From assembly GCF_011193355.1 (NCBI RefSeq), contig NZ_CP049780.1, positions 3,030,169 to 3,094,168 on the forward strand: a stretch of DNA of 64,000 bases, read 5' to 3'. The notes under the pieces were generated by a model. That model did not search any database and was not told where the DNA came from. It saw nothing but the letters and a program-made list of their open reading frames with translations. The position numbers were made by a program, and so were the translations under genes. How positions within the stretch are numbered: position 1 is the stretch's first letter; the number at the start of each line of letters is the position of its first letter. Below, piece by piece: positions 18,789-28,000 of the stretch. Source of the stretch: Streptomyces sp. JB150 (lineage in GTDB: Bacteria > Actinomycetota > Actinomycetes > Streptomycetales > Streptomycetaceae).

Positions 18789-19916
18789 TCAGGCCCTTGA
18801 AGCGAGCGCCAGGTAAACGGCGGCGAAATCCGTCATGGCGATCAGTTCCGCGAGAGTCTCCAGTTCGCAGCCCGGGTCGGGTTCGAGTTCGCTGATCGGC
18901 GTGTCGTGGCTCAGGGCCAGGTCACGGGCCGCGGGGGCGGCGGTGAGGCCGGCGATCGGGCGGTCGCGGAGCAGGACCACGCGCGCGTGCAGGGCGGGTG
19001 CCTCCTCGACGCGGTCGCGGAAGAAGTCGTCCGGATTGGCGCGGGCCGCGAGGGGGCCGGCGAGCAGGGCGCTGTGCGCGGCAAGCGCCTCGGGCAGTTC
19101 GGCGACGACCGCCGGGGTGCCGGACAGCTCCGCGAGGGCGGCGGCGAAACGGCGGCCCGCGGGGCCCGCCGAGGTGCCCTCGGTCCAGATCACCGGGAGC
19201 GCGTCGGCCAGCTCCGCGGCGAGGGTCTTGGCCGGGTTGCTGTACGTGGCGATGGCCGGGCCGCAGCGTTCGGCGACGTGGTCGAGGCGGTCGGCGACCT
19301 TGTCCAGCGCCTCGGTGGAGGCACCGAGCAGGCCGATGCGGTCCAGGAGGGCGAGGAGCGGGGTGAGCAGCGCCCACAGCACACCGGGGGCGGAGGCCGC
19401 GAGGGGCTCGTCCTGGTCGTACGGGGCGGTGGCCATCGGTACGAAGAGACCGTGGGCGCCGGCGACGGCCTCGGCGAGCGGGGTGCCGGGCGGGGCCACG
19501 GCGACGACGGCGCAGCCGCGGCGGTAGGCCTGCTCGGCGAGCAGGGCGAGGCCGGGTTCCGTGCCGTCCGGGGTGGTGATCAGGAGCAGGTCCACCGAGC
19601 CGGCCCAGCCGGGGAGTTCCCAGCGCAGGGCTCCGGCGGCCGGGGCCACGCCGGTGGGGGCGAGGCGGGTGACGGGGCTGCCCGGGCCGGCGAGGGTGCC
19701 GAGGAGGTCGGCGGCGTGGGTGGCCGCGGCGCCCGGGCCGGCGATCAGGACCGCGCGGGGGCGGCCGTCCGGTTTCAGCTCGCCGACGCCTGCCTCGGCG
19801 GCGTTGCGGGCCGCCGTGCGGACGCGGGCACCGGCTTCGGCGGCTCCGCGCAGCAGGCCGCGGTGGTCGGCCTCGGCCAGGGCCTCGGGGGTGTCGAGCA
19901 GCGATTCGTCGAGCAT
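18789..19916 (-). CDS. SIS-domain phosphosugar isomerase (PGI/PMI-like)
   Basis: A 375-residue protein resembling the bifunctional phosphoglucose/phosphomannose isomerase family. Two SIS halves are apparent: an N-terminal one around AVLIAGPGAAATHAADLLG and VDLLLITTPDGTEPGLALL, and a C-terminal one around LPVIWTEGTSAGPAGRRFAA, with a family C-terminal segment. The usual SIS phosphate-binding Ser/Thr loop is weak (GPGAAATHA in place of GxGxS), so activity may differ. Its place between manA and manB suggests a role in mannose or wall-sugar metabolism. Begins MLDESLLDTPEALAEADHRG. Confidence 0.83.
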   Translation of the reverse strand: MLDESLLDTPEALAEADHRGLLRGAAEAGARVRTAARNAAEAGVGELKPDGRPRAVLIAGPGAAATHAADLLGTLAGPGSPVTRLAPTGVAPAAGALRWELPGWAGSVDLLLITTPDGTEPGLALLAEQAYRRGCAVVAVAPPGTPLAEAVAGAHGLFVPMATAPYDQDEPLAASAPGVLWALLTPLLALLDRIGLLGASTEALDKVADRLDHVAERCGPAIATYSNPAKTLAAELADALPVIWTEGTSAGPAGRRFAAALAELSGTPAVVAELPEALAAHSALLAGPLAARANPDDFFRDRVEEAPALHARVVLLRDRPIAGLTAAPAARDLALSHDTPISELEPDPGCELETLAELIAMTDFAAVYLALASRA

Positions 19917-20028
19917 GGGCGGCAGCCTCCGAACGCCGGGTCGTCTGTGCGGGTCGCCTGCGGTTCTGGGTGGGTGGGCGGGCCGGGTGCCGGGTGTGTC
20001 CGGTTCCGGGTGCTCCCGGGGCGCCGCA

Positions 20029-20199
20029 TTATGCCGGGCGGCGGGCCTCGTCGACGAGGAGGACGGGGATGCCGTCGCGGACGGGGTACGCCAGGCCGCA
20101 GTCCTGGCCGGTGCAGATCAGCTCGGTGTCCTGCTCCTTGAGGGGGGCGTGGCAGGCCGGGCAGGCGAGGATCTCCAGGAGGCCGGCTTCGAGCGGCAT
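20029..20199 (-). CDS. Trm112-family zinc-ribbon protein
   Basis: A 56-residue protein opening [17 protein letters not shown] with two metal knuckles, C13-x2-C16 and C29-x4-C34, followed by [19 protein letters not shown], the hallmark C-terminus of bacterial Trm112-like/UPF0434 proteins. Members bind partner methyltransferases or act as small zinc chaperone-like proteins. AAGGGA precedes the ATG at 20199. It lies between phosphomannomutase and the SIS isomerase on the same strand, a conserved actinobacterial arrangement. Confidence 0.92.
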   Translation of the reverse strand: MPLEAGLLEILACPACHAPLKEQDTELICTGQDCGLAYPVRDGIPVLLVDEARRPA

Positions 20200-20341
20200 G
20201 AGGGGTCCCTTCGGGGTGGTCGGGGTCGTCGTGGTGGTCGGGGCGGGCGTGGGTCGGGGGCAGGGGCGCGTGGTGGGGTGGGTTGTGCCTGGTCAGCGTA
20301 CCGCCGTGGGGGGTGGTGCACGGGGGGTTGGGCGGGGTGGT
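20200..20341. other. Spacer upstream of the Trm112-like gene
   Basis: GC-rich spacer rich in GGGGTGGTC-like words that leads into the G tract at 20342. No gene seen. Confidence 0.4.
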
Positions 20342-20525
<184 letters not shown>

Positions 20526-20662
20526 CGCCCGCCCCCTGCCGATTCCCCGCCCCCGGGGCTCCGCACCTGGACCGCGACGAGGGCTGCGCCCCCGCGCCCC
20601 CGTGCCCCGCGCCCCCGGCTGCGGCGTGCCCCGAAGGCGGCAGCGGCTCCGGCCGCGCCCGC

Positions 20663-22027
20663 TCAGCCGCGGATGATGCTCAGCACCTCGTCGCGGACCT
20701 TGGCCATCGTCGTCTCGTCGCGGGCCTCGGCGTTGAGGCGCAGAAGCGGTTCGGTGTTGGACGGGCGGACGTTGAACCACCAGTCGGCGGCGGTGACGGT
20801 GAGGCCGTCGAGCTCGTCGAGGGTGACGCCCTCGCGGGACTCGAAGGCGGTCTTGAGGGCGGCGAGGCGGGCCGACTGGTCGTCCACGGTGGAGTTGATC
20901 TCGCCGGAGCCGGCGTAGCGGTCGTACTGGGCGACCAGGCCGGAGAGGGGGCCCTCCTGGCCGCCGAGGGCCGCGAGGACGTGGAGGGCGGCCAGCATGC
21001 CCGTGTCGGCGTTCCAGAAGTCGCGGAAGTAGTAGTGCGCGGAGTGCTCGCCGCCGAAGATCGCGCCGGTGCGCGCCATCTCCGCCTTGATGAAGGAGTG
21101 GCCCACGCGGGTGCGGACCGGCGTGCCGCCGTTCTCCTTGACGACCTCCGGCACCGACCAGGAGGTGATCAGGTTGTGGATGACCGTGCCCTTGCCGCCG
21201 TTGCGGGCGAGTTCGCGGGAGGCGACGAGCGCGGTGATGGCGGACGGGGAGACCGGGTCGCCGTGCTCGTCGACGACGAAGCAGCGGTCGGCGTCGCCGT
21301 CGAAGGCGATGCCGAGGTCGGCGCCCTCCTCGCGGACGCGCTTCTGCAGGTCCACGATGTTCGCCGGGTCCAGCGGGTTCGCCTCGTGGTTGGGGAACGT
21401 GCCGTCCAGTTCGAAGTACATCGGGACGAGCGTCAGCGGCAGGCCCGCGAAGACCGTGGGGACGGTGTGCCCGCCCATGCCGTTGCCCGCGTCGACGACG
21501 ACCTTCAAGGGGCGGATGGAGGTCAGGTCGACGAGCGAGCGCAGGTGGGCCGCGTAGTCCTCCAGCGTGTCGCGCCGCGTGATCGTTCCCTGCGTCGCCG
21601 CGGGTTCCGGGGCGCCCGACTCGCTCCAGCGCTCGACCAGTTCGCGGATGTCGGCGAGGCCGGTGTCCTGGCCGACCGGGGCGGCACCCGCGCGGCACAT
21701 CTTGATGCCGTTGTACTGCGCGGGGTTGTGCGAGGCGGTGAACATCGCGCCGGGCAGGTTCAGCGCGCCCGAGGCGTAGTACAGCTGGTCGGTGGAGCAC
21801 AGGCCGATCTCGGTGACGTCGACGCCCTGGGCCGCGGCCCCGCGCGCGAAGGCCCGGGACAGGCCCGGCGACGAGGGGCGCATGTCGTGGCCGGTCACGA
21901 TCGCGTCCGCGCCGGTCACCTGGGCGAACGCCGCCCCGAAGAGCTCGGCCAGCGACTCGTCCCACTGGTCGGGGACGACTCCGCGCACGTCGTACGCCTT
22001 CACGATCTGTGACAGATCAGCAGCCAC
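20663..22027 (-). CDS. manB: Phosphomannomutase/phosphoglucomutase
   Basis: Interconverts mannose (or glucose) 6- and 1-phosphate. 454 residues, alpha-D-phosphohexomutase superfamily. Motifs are the catalytic phosphoserine loop FTASHNPAQYNGIK, the metal loop IAFDGDADRCFVVD, the sugar-binding loop GGEHSAHYYFRD, and the phosphate-binding loop RPSNTEPLLRLN. The GTG at 22027 is chosen because AGGAGG sits 7 nt before it; an in-frame TTG at 22033 would abut the ribosome site. Part of the mannose-activation group with manA. Confidence 0.95.
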   Translation of the reverse strand: MAADLSQIVKAYDVRGVVPDQWDESLAELFGAAFAQVTGADAIVTGHDMRPSSPGLSRAFARGAAAQGVDVTEIGLCSTDQLYYASGALNLPGAMFTASHNPAQYNGIKMCRAGAAPVGQDTGLADIRELVERWSESGAPEPAATQGTITRRDTLEDYAAHLRSLVDLTSIRPLKVVVDAGNGMGGHTVPTVFAGLPLTLVPMYFELDGTFPNHEANPLDPANIVDLQKRVREEGADLGIAFDGDADRCFVVDEHGDPVSPSAITALVASRELARNGGKGTVIHNLITSWSVPEVVKENGGTPVRTRVGHSFIKAEMARTGAIFGGEHSAHYYFRDFWNADTGMLAALHVLAALGGQEGPLSGLVAQYDRYAGSGEINSTVDDQSARLAALKTAFESREGVTLDELDGLTVTAADWWFNVRPSNTEPLLRLNAEARDETTMAKVRDEVLSIIRG

Positions 22028-22283
22028 GGCCAACCCTCCTGAAAGTCCTGTCGGTCACCACAAACTACCCGCCCACGCTCACACCTTGCCTGATGGTCCG
22101 GCGAGCCGACTTCCCGCCGTCGTCGGGGAACGGCGCGGCAGGGCTGTGGGAGGAGTGGCCGGCGTCCGTGTGGGTGGCGAGGGTTCCGGGCGGGCGGGTC
22201 CGGCTCGCGGTCAGGCGCGGCGCATGGGACGAGTCCGGTCGGCGGTCACGCGCGTGGCGCGGAAGCGGACCCGGCGCCCGCGG

Positions 22284-22658
22284 TCAGTTGTCCGGCGAGC
22301 GCAGCACCCGCAGGTGGCCGCGGCGCGCGACCTCCATCGGGTCCGCCGCGCGGCCCGCGCCGCCGGCCTGGGCCGCGCGCTCCTGGGGGCGGGCCGCCTC
22401 GCGGACGGCGTTCGCCAGCGCCTCCAGGTCGTCGCCGCTCGGGCGGGCGGGTGCCGAACCGTCGAGGAGCCGGACGACCTCCCAGCCGCGCGGGGCGGTG
22501 AGGCGCTCGGAGTGCTCGGCGCACAGGTCGTAGCAGTGGGGTTCGGCGTAGGTGGCGAGCGGGCCTAGGACCGCGGTCGAGTCGGCGTAGACGTACGTCA
22601 GCGTCGCGACGGCGGGTCGGCCGCAGGCGGTGCGCGAACAGCGACGTACAGGGCTCAC
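22284..22658 (-). CDS. DUF3499 family zinc-binding-like protein
   Basis: About 124 residues, an actinobacterial family found next to phosphomannomutase. It starts SPVRRCSRTACGRPAVATLT and contains HCYDLCAEHSERLTAPRGW. The C-x4-C and HCYDLCxxH spacing looks like a structural metal site. The C-terminal third is Arg/Ala-rich. The start is uncertain: the GTG at 22658 begins directly at the conserved region and could be leaderless, while an upstream ATG at 22760 adds 34 poorly motivated residues. Function unknown. Confidence 0.82.
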   Translation of the reverse strand: MSPVRRCSRTACGRPAVATLTYVYADSTAVLGPLATYAEPHCYDLCAEHSERLTAPRGWEVVRLLDGSAPARPSGDDLEALANAVREAARPQERAAQAGGAGRAADPMEVARRGHLRVLRSPDN

Positions 22659-22958
22659 GACGTTGGACGGTACCGCACTCTTGAGCGGGCCGCGACGACT
22701 CTCCCTCAGGTCACTCCACCGTGTCGTGCTGTGAAACGCCCCACACGCCTCTGTCGCCATACCCCGCTGACCTGGGCAGACAGGGACATTCCCCCCTTCG
22801 GGGCGGGTGCCGAGCGGTCATCAGTCGGCACATACGCCGTCATTTGGCCCGCGGTCGTCGGTCTCGGAGAGATGCGGAGAGATACAGAATCGAGCCCAAC
22901 CTTGGCCGGAATGGTCATCCAGCGACACGCCGTGCGTCGGGACTACCCTTCACCAGTG
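22659..22958. promoter_or_regulatory. Divergent promoter region between DUF3499 and the metallopeptidase-like gene
   Basis: A 300-bp intergenic region. TACCCT at 22944-22949 lies 9 nt before the ATG at 22959 and could be a -10 box for a leaderless or nearly leaderless transcript. I find no matching -35. Confidence 0.35.
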
Positions 22959-23408
22959 ATGGACAACCGAGTACCGCCCCGTGCCGCCGGCCCCGGGCCC
23001 CGCCGCCGTGATCGTCACGGCCGGGGCATGCGCGGCCCGATCGCGCCGCCGCAGGTTCCGCTCGCCGCGAGCCGCGCCGATGTGTTCGCGGATCTGGTGC
23101 AGGACTCCGTGGAGCGGCTGGAGCGGCGCTGGCCGCAGCTCGCCGACATCGACTTCCTGGTGCTGGAGGTGCCGCGGCTGGACGGGCCCGGGCAGGCCTG
23201 GAACGACGAGGCCGTTCCGCTCGGCGGGATCATCCCCGCGCGGGAGGGGCGGCGGGCCCGGGTGGTCGTCTACCGGCGGCCCGTCGAGATCCGCACCAAG
23301 GGGCGGGACGAGCGCGCCGCGCTGGTGCACGAGGTCGTCGTCGAGCAGGTCGCGGAGCTGCTGGGGCTGACGCCGGAGACGGTGGACCCGCGGTACGGGG
23401 AGGACTGA
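22959..23408 (+). CDS. Metallopeptidase-family (zincin-like) protein with altered motif
   Basis: A 149-residue protein of the small zincin-like family often called DUF1025/metallopeptidase family. It has the typical order: FADLVQDSVERLERRWPQL, FLVLEVPRLD, VVVYRRPVEIRTKGRDE, then the helix that should hold HExxH. Here that helix reads LVHEVVVEQVAELLG: the first His and the Glu are present, the second His is Val. The first 28 residues are Arg/Pro-rich. The zinc site is therefore incomplete and peptidase activity is doubtful. Divergent from DUF3499. Confidence 0.82.
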   Translation: MDNRVPPRAAGPGPRRRDRHGRGMRGPIAPPQVPLAASRADVFADLVQDSVERLERRWPQLADIDFLVLEVPRLDGPGQAWNDEAVPLGGIIPAREGRRARVVVYRRPVEIRTKGRDERAALVHEVVVEQVAELLGLTPETVDPRYGED

Positions 23409-23497
23409 GCGGTCCGGCTTCACCGCGGGTCCGCGCCCCGCACCGCTGCTCGGTCCGGCCTCACCCGCGGGTCACCGTGGGTCCGCGCCCGGCGCGG

Positions 23498-25003
23498 CTA
23501 CTCCTGGAGCACCGAGAGGTCCTGCTCCGTCTCCGGCACCGACACCGTTCCCTGGTCGTCCGGGAGGGTCTGGATCGTGAAGGCCGGGACGCCGTCCAGG
23601 TCGGCGGTGAGGGTGCGGGCCGCGTGGACGGGGCCGCCGGAGAGGCGTTCCACGGTCAGCGCGTAGCTGCCCTCGAGGCCGCTCGGGACCGGGACCTCGA
23701 TGTTCTGGGTGGTGCCCGCCTTGAGGGTGTGGGTGCGCGAGACGGGGCTGCCGCCCTCGCTGCCCGCCGACGCCGTGACCTCCACCTTCGCGGACTCGCC
23801 GGGTGCGGTCAGGGACAGGATGGTGCCCTTCGCCGTGTTGCCGGCCGCGCTCGCGCGGCTGTCCACCGCGCGGGTCGCCGGGACGAACGCCGACTCCTGC
23901 GCGCTGCCCTTGCCCCGGATCACCCGCGCGGCCGCCACCACCGGCACCGCCTCGTCGGTCGGGGTGAGCACCAGGGAGCCCGCCTCGCCGCGGGTGACGT
24001 CGCCGAGGTCGATCGCGGTCGTCATGCCCGCCTTGACGTGCAGCGTCTCGTTCCCGGCCGGGGTGATCTCGCCGGACGGGGAGGCGAGCCGCACCTTGAG
24101 GTCGGCGTCCGTGTCCCCGGGGGAGAACGCGACGAGCCGTACGGCGGTGGCGTCCGCGGGGATGCCGGGCAGCACCAGGCTGCCCGCCGGGTCCGCGGCG
24201 GCGGTGAGCCAGTCGCCGCCGAGCTTGGCGTCGAGCGCCTGGACGGCCGCGCCGACCCGCCCGCCGCGCACGGTCACGTGCACGGTGAGGTTGGGCTGCT
24301 TCTCGGCGGTCAGCGTGGACAGCAGGATCGGCTCGGTGGAGTGCGGCGGGACCGTCATGCCCTGGCCCACCTGGGACTCCAGCTCCCCTTCCGCGCCGTA
24401 CAGCTCGATGTCGACGACGGCGGCGGAGTCGTCGGGGTTGGTGAGGTGGAGGTAGTCCGTGCGCCCGGCCTCCGTGCTCGCCGCCGGGAACCAGAACTCG
24501 GTGTCCGGCACGGTGCAGGCGACGCCCTGGAGGCCGCGCCCGGTGCCGGCGGTGACCTCGGTGGTCTGCTGGACGGTCCAGCCCGGCGCGTACTTGCCCT
24601 CGGCGGTGCCGGTCAGCGCGGGCGACTCCGCGCCCGAGGCGTCCCCCGCGGTCGGTGTGCCGGGCTCGCCGGGCTTCAGGACGGCCTTGCCTGCCGGCCC
24701 GGTCCCGCCTTCCGCCCCGGCGTCCTCGCCGGTCTTCGCCGACTTGCGGGCCGCGGCGCGCAGCTCCGCCTTCCCCTCGCCCGTGACGCCCGCGGTGACG
24801 GGGGTGAAGGACGCGTACGAGGTCTCGGCGAGGTCGGAGGAGCTGGGCGCCGGGCACGCCACGCTGGTGCGCTCGACGGGCAGCCGGGCGGCCGCGCGGG
24901 CGGTGTCGGTGCCGGCCGCGCCGGGGGCGGTGAGCGAGGCGACCGCGGTGACGGCGGCGAGCGCGCTCGCCCCGGCGATCAGGGACAGGGTGGTGCGGTT
25001 CAC
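23498..25003 (-). CDS. Secreted DUF5719 family protein
   Basis: A 501-residue protein with an N-terminal signal or anchor sequence (TLSLIAGASALAAVTAVASL), a linker rich in Gly/Ala/Glu, and a beta-rich extracytoplasmic domain of the DUF5719 type (TEFWFPAASTEAGRTDYLHL, a repeat of TLxxG and AxRLVAFSP elements). The GTG at 25003 overlaps the stop of the large glycosyltransferase (GTGA), so the two are translationally coupled and probably act together at the cell surface. No catalytic residues recognised. Confidence 0.87.
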   Translation of the reverse strand: MNRTTLSLIAGASALAAVTAVASLTAPGAAGTDTARAAARLPVERTSVACPAPSSSDLAETSYASFTPVTAGVTGEGKAELRAAARKSAKTGEDAGAEGGTGPAGKAVLKPGEPGTPTAGDASGAESPALTGTAEGKYAPGWTVQQTTEVTAGTGRGLQGVACTVPDTEFWFPAASTEAGRTDYLHLTNPDDSAAVVDIELYGAEGELESQVGQGMTVPPHSTEPILLSTLTAEKQPNLTVHVTVRGGRVGAAVQALDAKLGGDWLTAAADPAGSLVLPGIPADATAVRLVAFSPGDTDADLKVRLASPSGEITPAGNETLHVKAGMTTAIDLGDVTRGEAGSLVLTPTDEAVPVVAAARVIRGKGSAQESAFVPATRAVDSRASAAGNTAKGTILSLTAPGESAKVEVTASAGSEGGSPVSRTHTLKAGTTQNIEVPVPSGLEGSYALTVERLSGGPVHAARTLTADLDGVPAFTIQTLPDDQGTVSVPETEQDLSVLQE

Positions 25004-28000
25004 TGCTGGCTCCCGTCGGAACGCTCGCTGCCGTGCGGCTGTCGCGCCGGGTCGTACGGCGCGTCGTAACCCGCCTGGTACGTCGGGTCGTAGGCCTGTC
25101 CGTACGCCTCGCCGTACGTCTCGCCGTGCGGCTGCTCGTACGGCTGGTCGTACGTCTGCTCGTACGTCCCGGGCTGGGCCGGGCCGCCGTACGCGTACGG
25201 GTCGTACTGACCGTCCTGGTAGGCGTCCGCCGGGTAGGACTGGCCGTAGCCCTGGTACGGGTCGTACGGGGGCTGCTGTGCGGCGGGCGCGGTCTCCCAG
25301 CCGTCGTGGGGCTGCTGCTGGGGCACGGGAGCCGCGGGGTCTGCCTGGGGCGGGGGCGGGACGGCGCCGGGGGCGGTGCCCTCGGCCTCGGCCTGGGCGC
25401 GCAGCCGGCGGGCCCGGCGGCCCTCGCCCGCGACGGCCTGCGCGGGGAGCACGGGCTCGTCGGGGAGGTCGTCGTCGACGTCGCGGCGGCGGCCGGGGAG
25501 GGCGAGGACCACGAGGACGACGGCGAGGGCGCCCTGGGTCCACAGCCACGCGGTGTGGGTGAGCGGGGCGTCGTAGGTGACGTCCAGCGTGCCCCCGGTG
25601 GGCGGCAGTTCGAAGCCCTGGGCCCAGCCGTCGACCGTGGTGGGGGTGAGGGGCTTGCCGTCGAGGGTGGCGGTCCAGCCCTCGGCGGCGGCGTCGGCGA
25701 GGCGCAGGACGCGGCCCTCGGCGCCGGTCGGGATGGTGGTGTGGATCTCGACGGGTCCGGCGGCGACGGGCCGCGGCTCTCCGGAGCCGGAGGCCGGGAC
25801 GATCGCCGCGCGGGAGACCTGGTCGGCGACCCGCCACAGGGCGCTGCCGTTCTGCTCGCTGAGCCGCATCAGTCCGGGCGTGGTGTCGAGGATCCGGCTG
25901 ACCTCGCGCGGGGCGCCCTTGTGGACCAGGACGTACCGCACGGCGTAGGCGCCGAGCTGGTCGGCCTGGTCGGCGCCGGAGCCGGCGACGAGGTTGGCGA
26001 CGACCTTGTCGAGCCGCTCGTTCGCGCCCTGGGCGGCGACGAGTTCGGCGTCGCCGAGGCGGGCGCCGGAGCCGCGGACCAGGGTGTAGCGGACGTGCGC
26101 GGTGGAGTCGCTGTCGAGGACCAGCGTGCGGGCCTGGTCGCGGGTGCCGCTGTCCTCGGCGACGAACGCGGGCACCTGCGCGGGGTCGTCGCGGCGCTCC
26201 AGGGGGCCGTCGGCGCCGCGGATCATCCAGCCGGCGGCGACGAGCAGGGGGCCCGCGGCGGAGGCGAAGGCGATCAGCGCGGCGACGGGCTGGCGCCAGC
26301 CGAAGCTCTGCTCGGCCACCCGCGCGCGTGCCCCGTCGGCGCCGAGGACGGCGGCGGCGAGGAGGGCGAGGCCGTAGACGAGGGTGGCGGGGCCGGCCCA
26401 CGCGGAGCGGTTGGAGAGCACCGCGAAGACGAGGCCGACCAGGGCGGCCGCCCAGGCCGTGCGGATGCCGAAGCGGCGCTCGGAGCGCAGCAGGGCGGCC
26501 AGCGCGGCGAGCACGACGCCGATCAGCATGAGCCCGCTGACCGTGCCGGAGCCGCCGGGACTGGCGCCGAGCAGGTCGAGCGCGGAGGCGCCGGCGGCCC
26601 CGTACTCCAGGCCGGCCTCCCGGAAGAAGCCGAACGGCAGCAGCGACAGCGACCAGGGGGCGAGGACCAGCAGCGGCGTGCCGAGCTGGGCCAGGAAGCG
26701 CAGGCCGTAGGCGGTGATGTCACCACGGCGGACCACCAGCAGGGCGAGCCCGAGGACCGCGGCGACGGGCCAGACGACCGGGGTGAAGGCGGTGGTGACG
26801 GTCAGCAGCAGGGCGTACGCCCAGGTGGCGCGCCAGCTGCCGCGGGCGCCGCCGGGGTGGCCGAGGCCGGCGGCGGCGATGCCCGCGCGGGCGAGGAGCG
26901 GCAGCAGCACGGCGAGGACGGCGGTGCCGAGCCGGCCGCCGGCGAGGGCGCCGGTGACGGCGGGCAGGAAGGCGTAGGCGACGGCCGCCCAGGCGCGCAG
27001 CAGCCGGGAGGTGACGAGCGGCCGGGAGGCGAAGTAGGCGGTGAGGCCGGCGAGCGGCACCGAGCAGAGCAGCAGGACGGTGACGGCGAGTCCGGTGGAG
27101 CCGAACAGCAGGGACGACAGCAGGGCGACGAGCGCGAGGTAGGGCGGCGCGTCGGGGGTGCCGCCGGCGCCGACCGGGTGCCAGGCGTCGGTGTACCGCG
27201 ACCACAGCTCGCCGGAGTCGGCGGGCGCGGGCAGCAGGGCGCCGCCGGCGAGGGCGCCGCCGCCGAGGAGGGAGCGGCAGGCGACGAGGGTGGCGAGCAG
27301 CAGCACCAGGAAGACCACGGGGCCCGGGTTGCGGGCGATGCGCTTGAGGCGGGCGAACCGCTCGATCTCGATGAAGTCGGCGTCGTCGCCGCCGGGTCCG
27401 GACTCGAGGGCGCCGCCGTGCCGTCCGGCACCGGCGGGGGTCTCGGAGTCGGAGCGGCCGACGACGTTGCCGGCGATCTGTTCGACGGTGGCGCGGACGG
27501 TGGCGCCGGGCGGCGGGAACAGTGCCCGCAGTTCGGCCTTGTCGATCCGCGGTGCGCCGCGCCGGCGGCGTCCGGCGATGATCCGCTCGGGGCGCAGCAG
27601 GACGCCCATCAGGCCGCGGATCTCGTCGACGGCCTGTCCGGGGACCTTGCCGACGAGGTAGGCGACGGTCCGCACGAGGGTGCCGAGCACCAGCCGCAGC
27701 AGCACCCAGGGCAGCGCGGCGGTGCGGGTGTTGACGAGGAGGGTGTAGACGGCGCCGGCCTTGTCGACCTTGTGCGGGGAGGCGGTGGTGCGGCCCGCGC
27801 AGTCGACGGTGCGGCGTTCGCGGGAGGCGGCCTCGGCGTGCCGTACGACCGCTTCGGGGGCGACGAGGACGCGGTGGCCGGCGGCGTGCACGCGCCAGCA
27901 CAGGTCGACGTCGTCGCGCATGAGGGGCAGCCGCCGGTCGAATCCGCCGAGCCGTTCGAAGACGTCGCGGCGGATCAGCATGCCGGCGGTGGACACGGAG

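Noticed and set aside
22028..22033. TTG at 22033 as start of manB
   Set aside because: It directly abuts the AGGAGG site; the GTG at 22027 has correct spacing.
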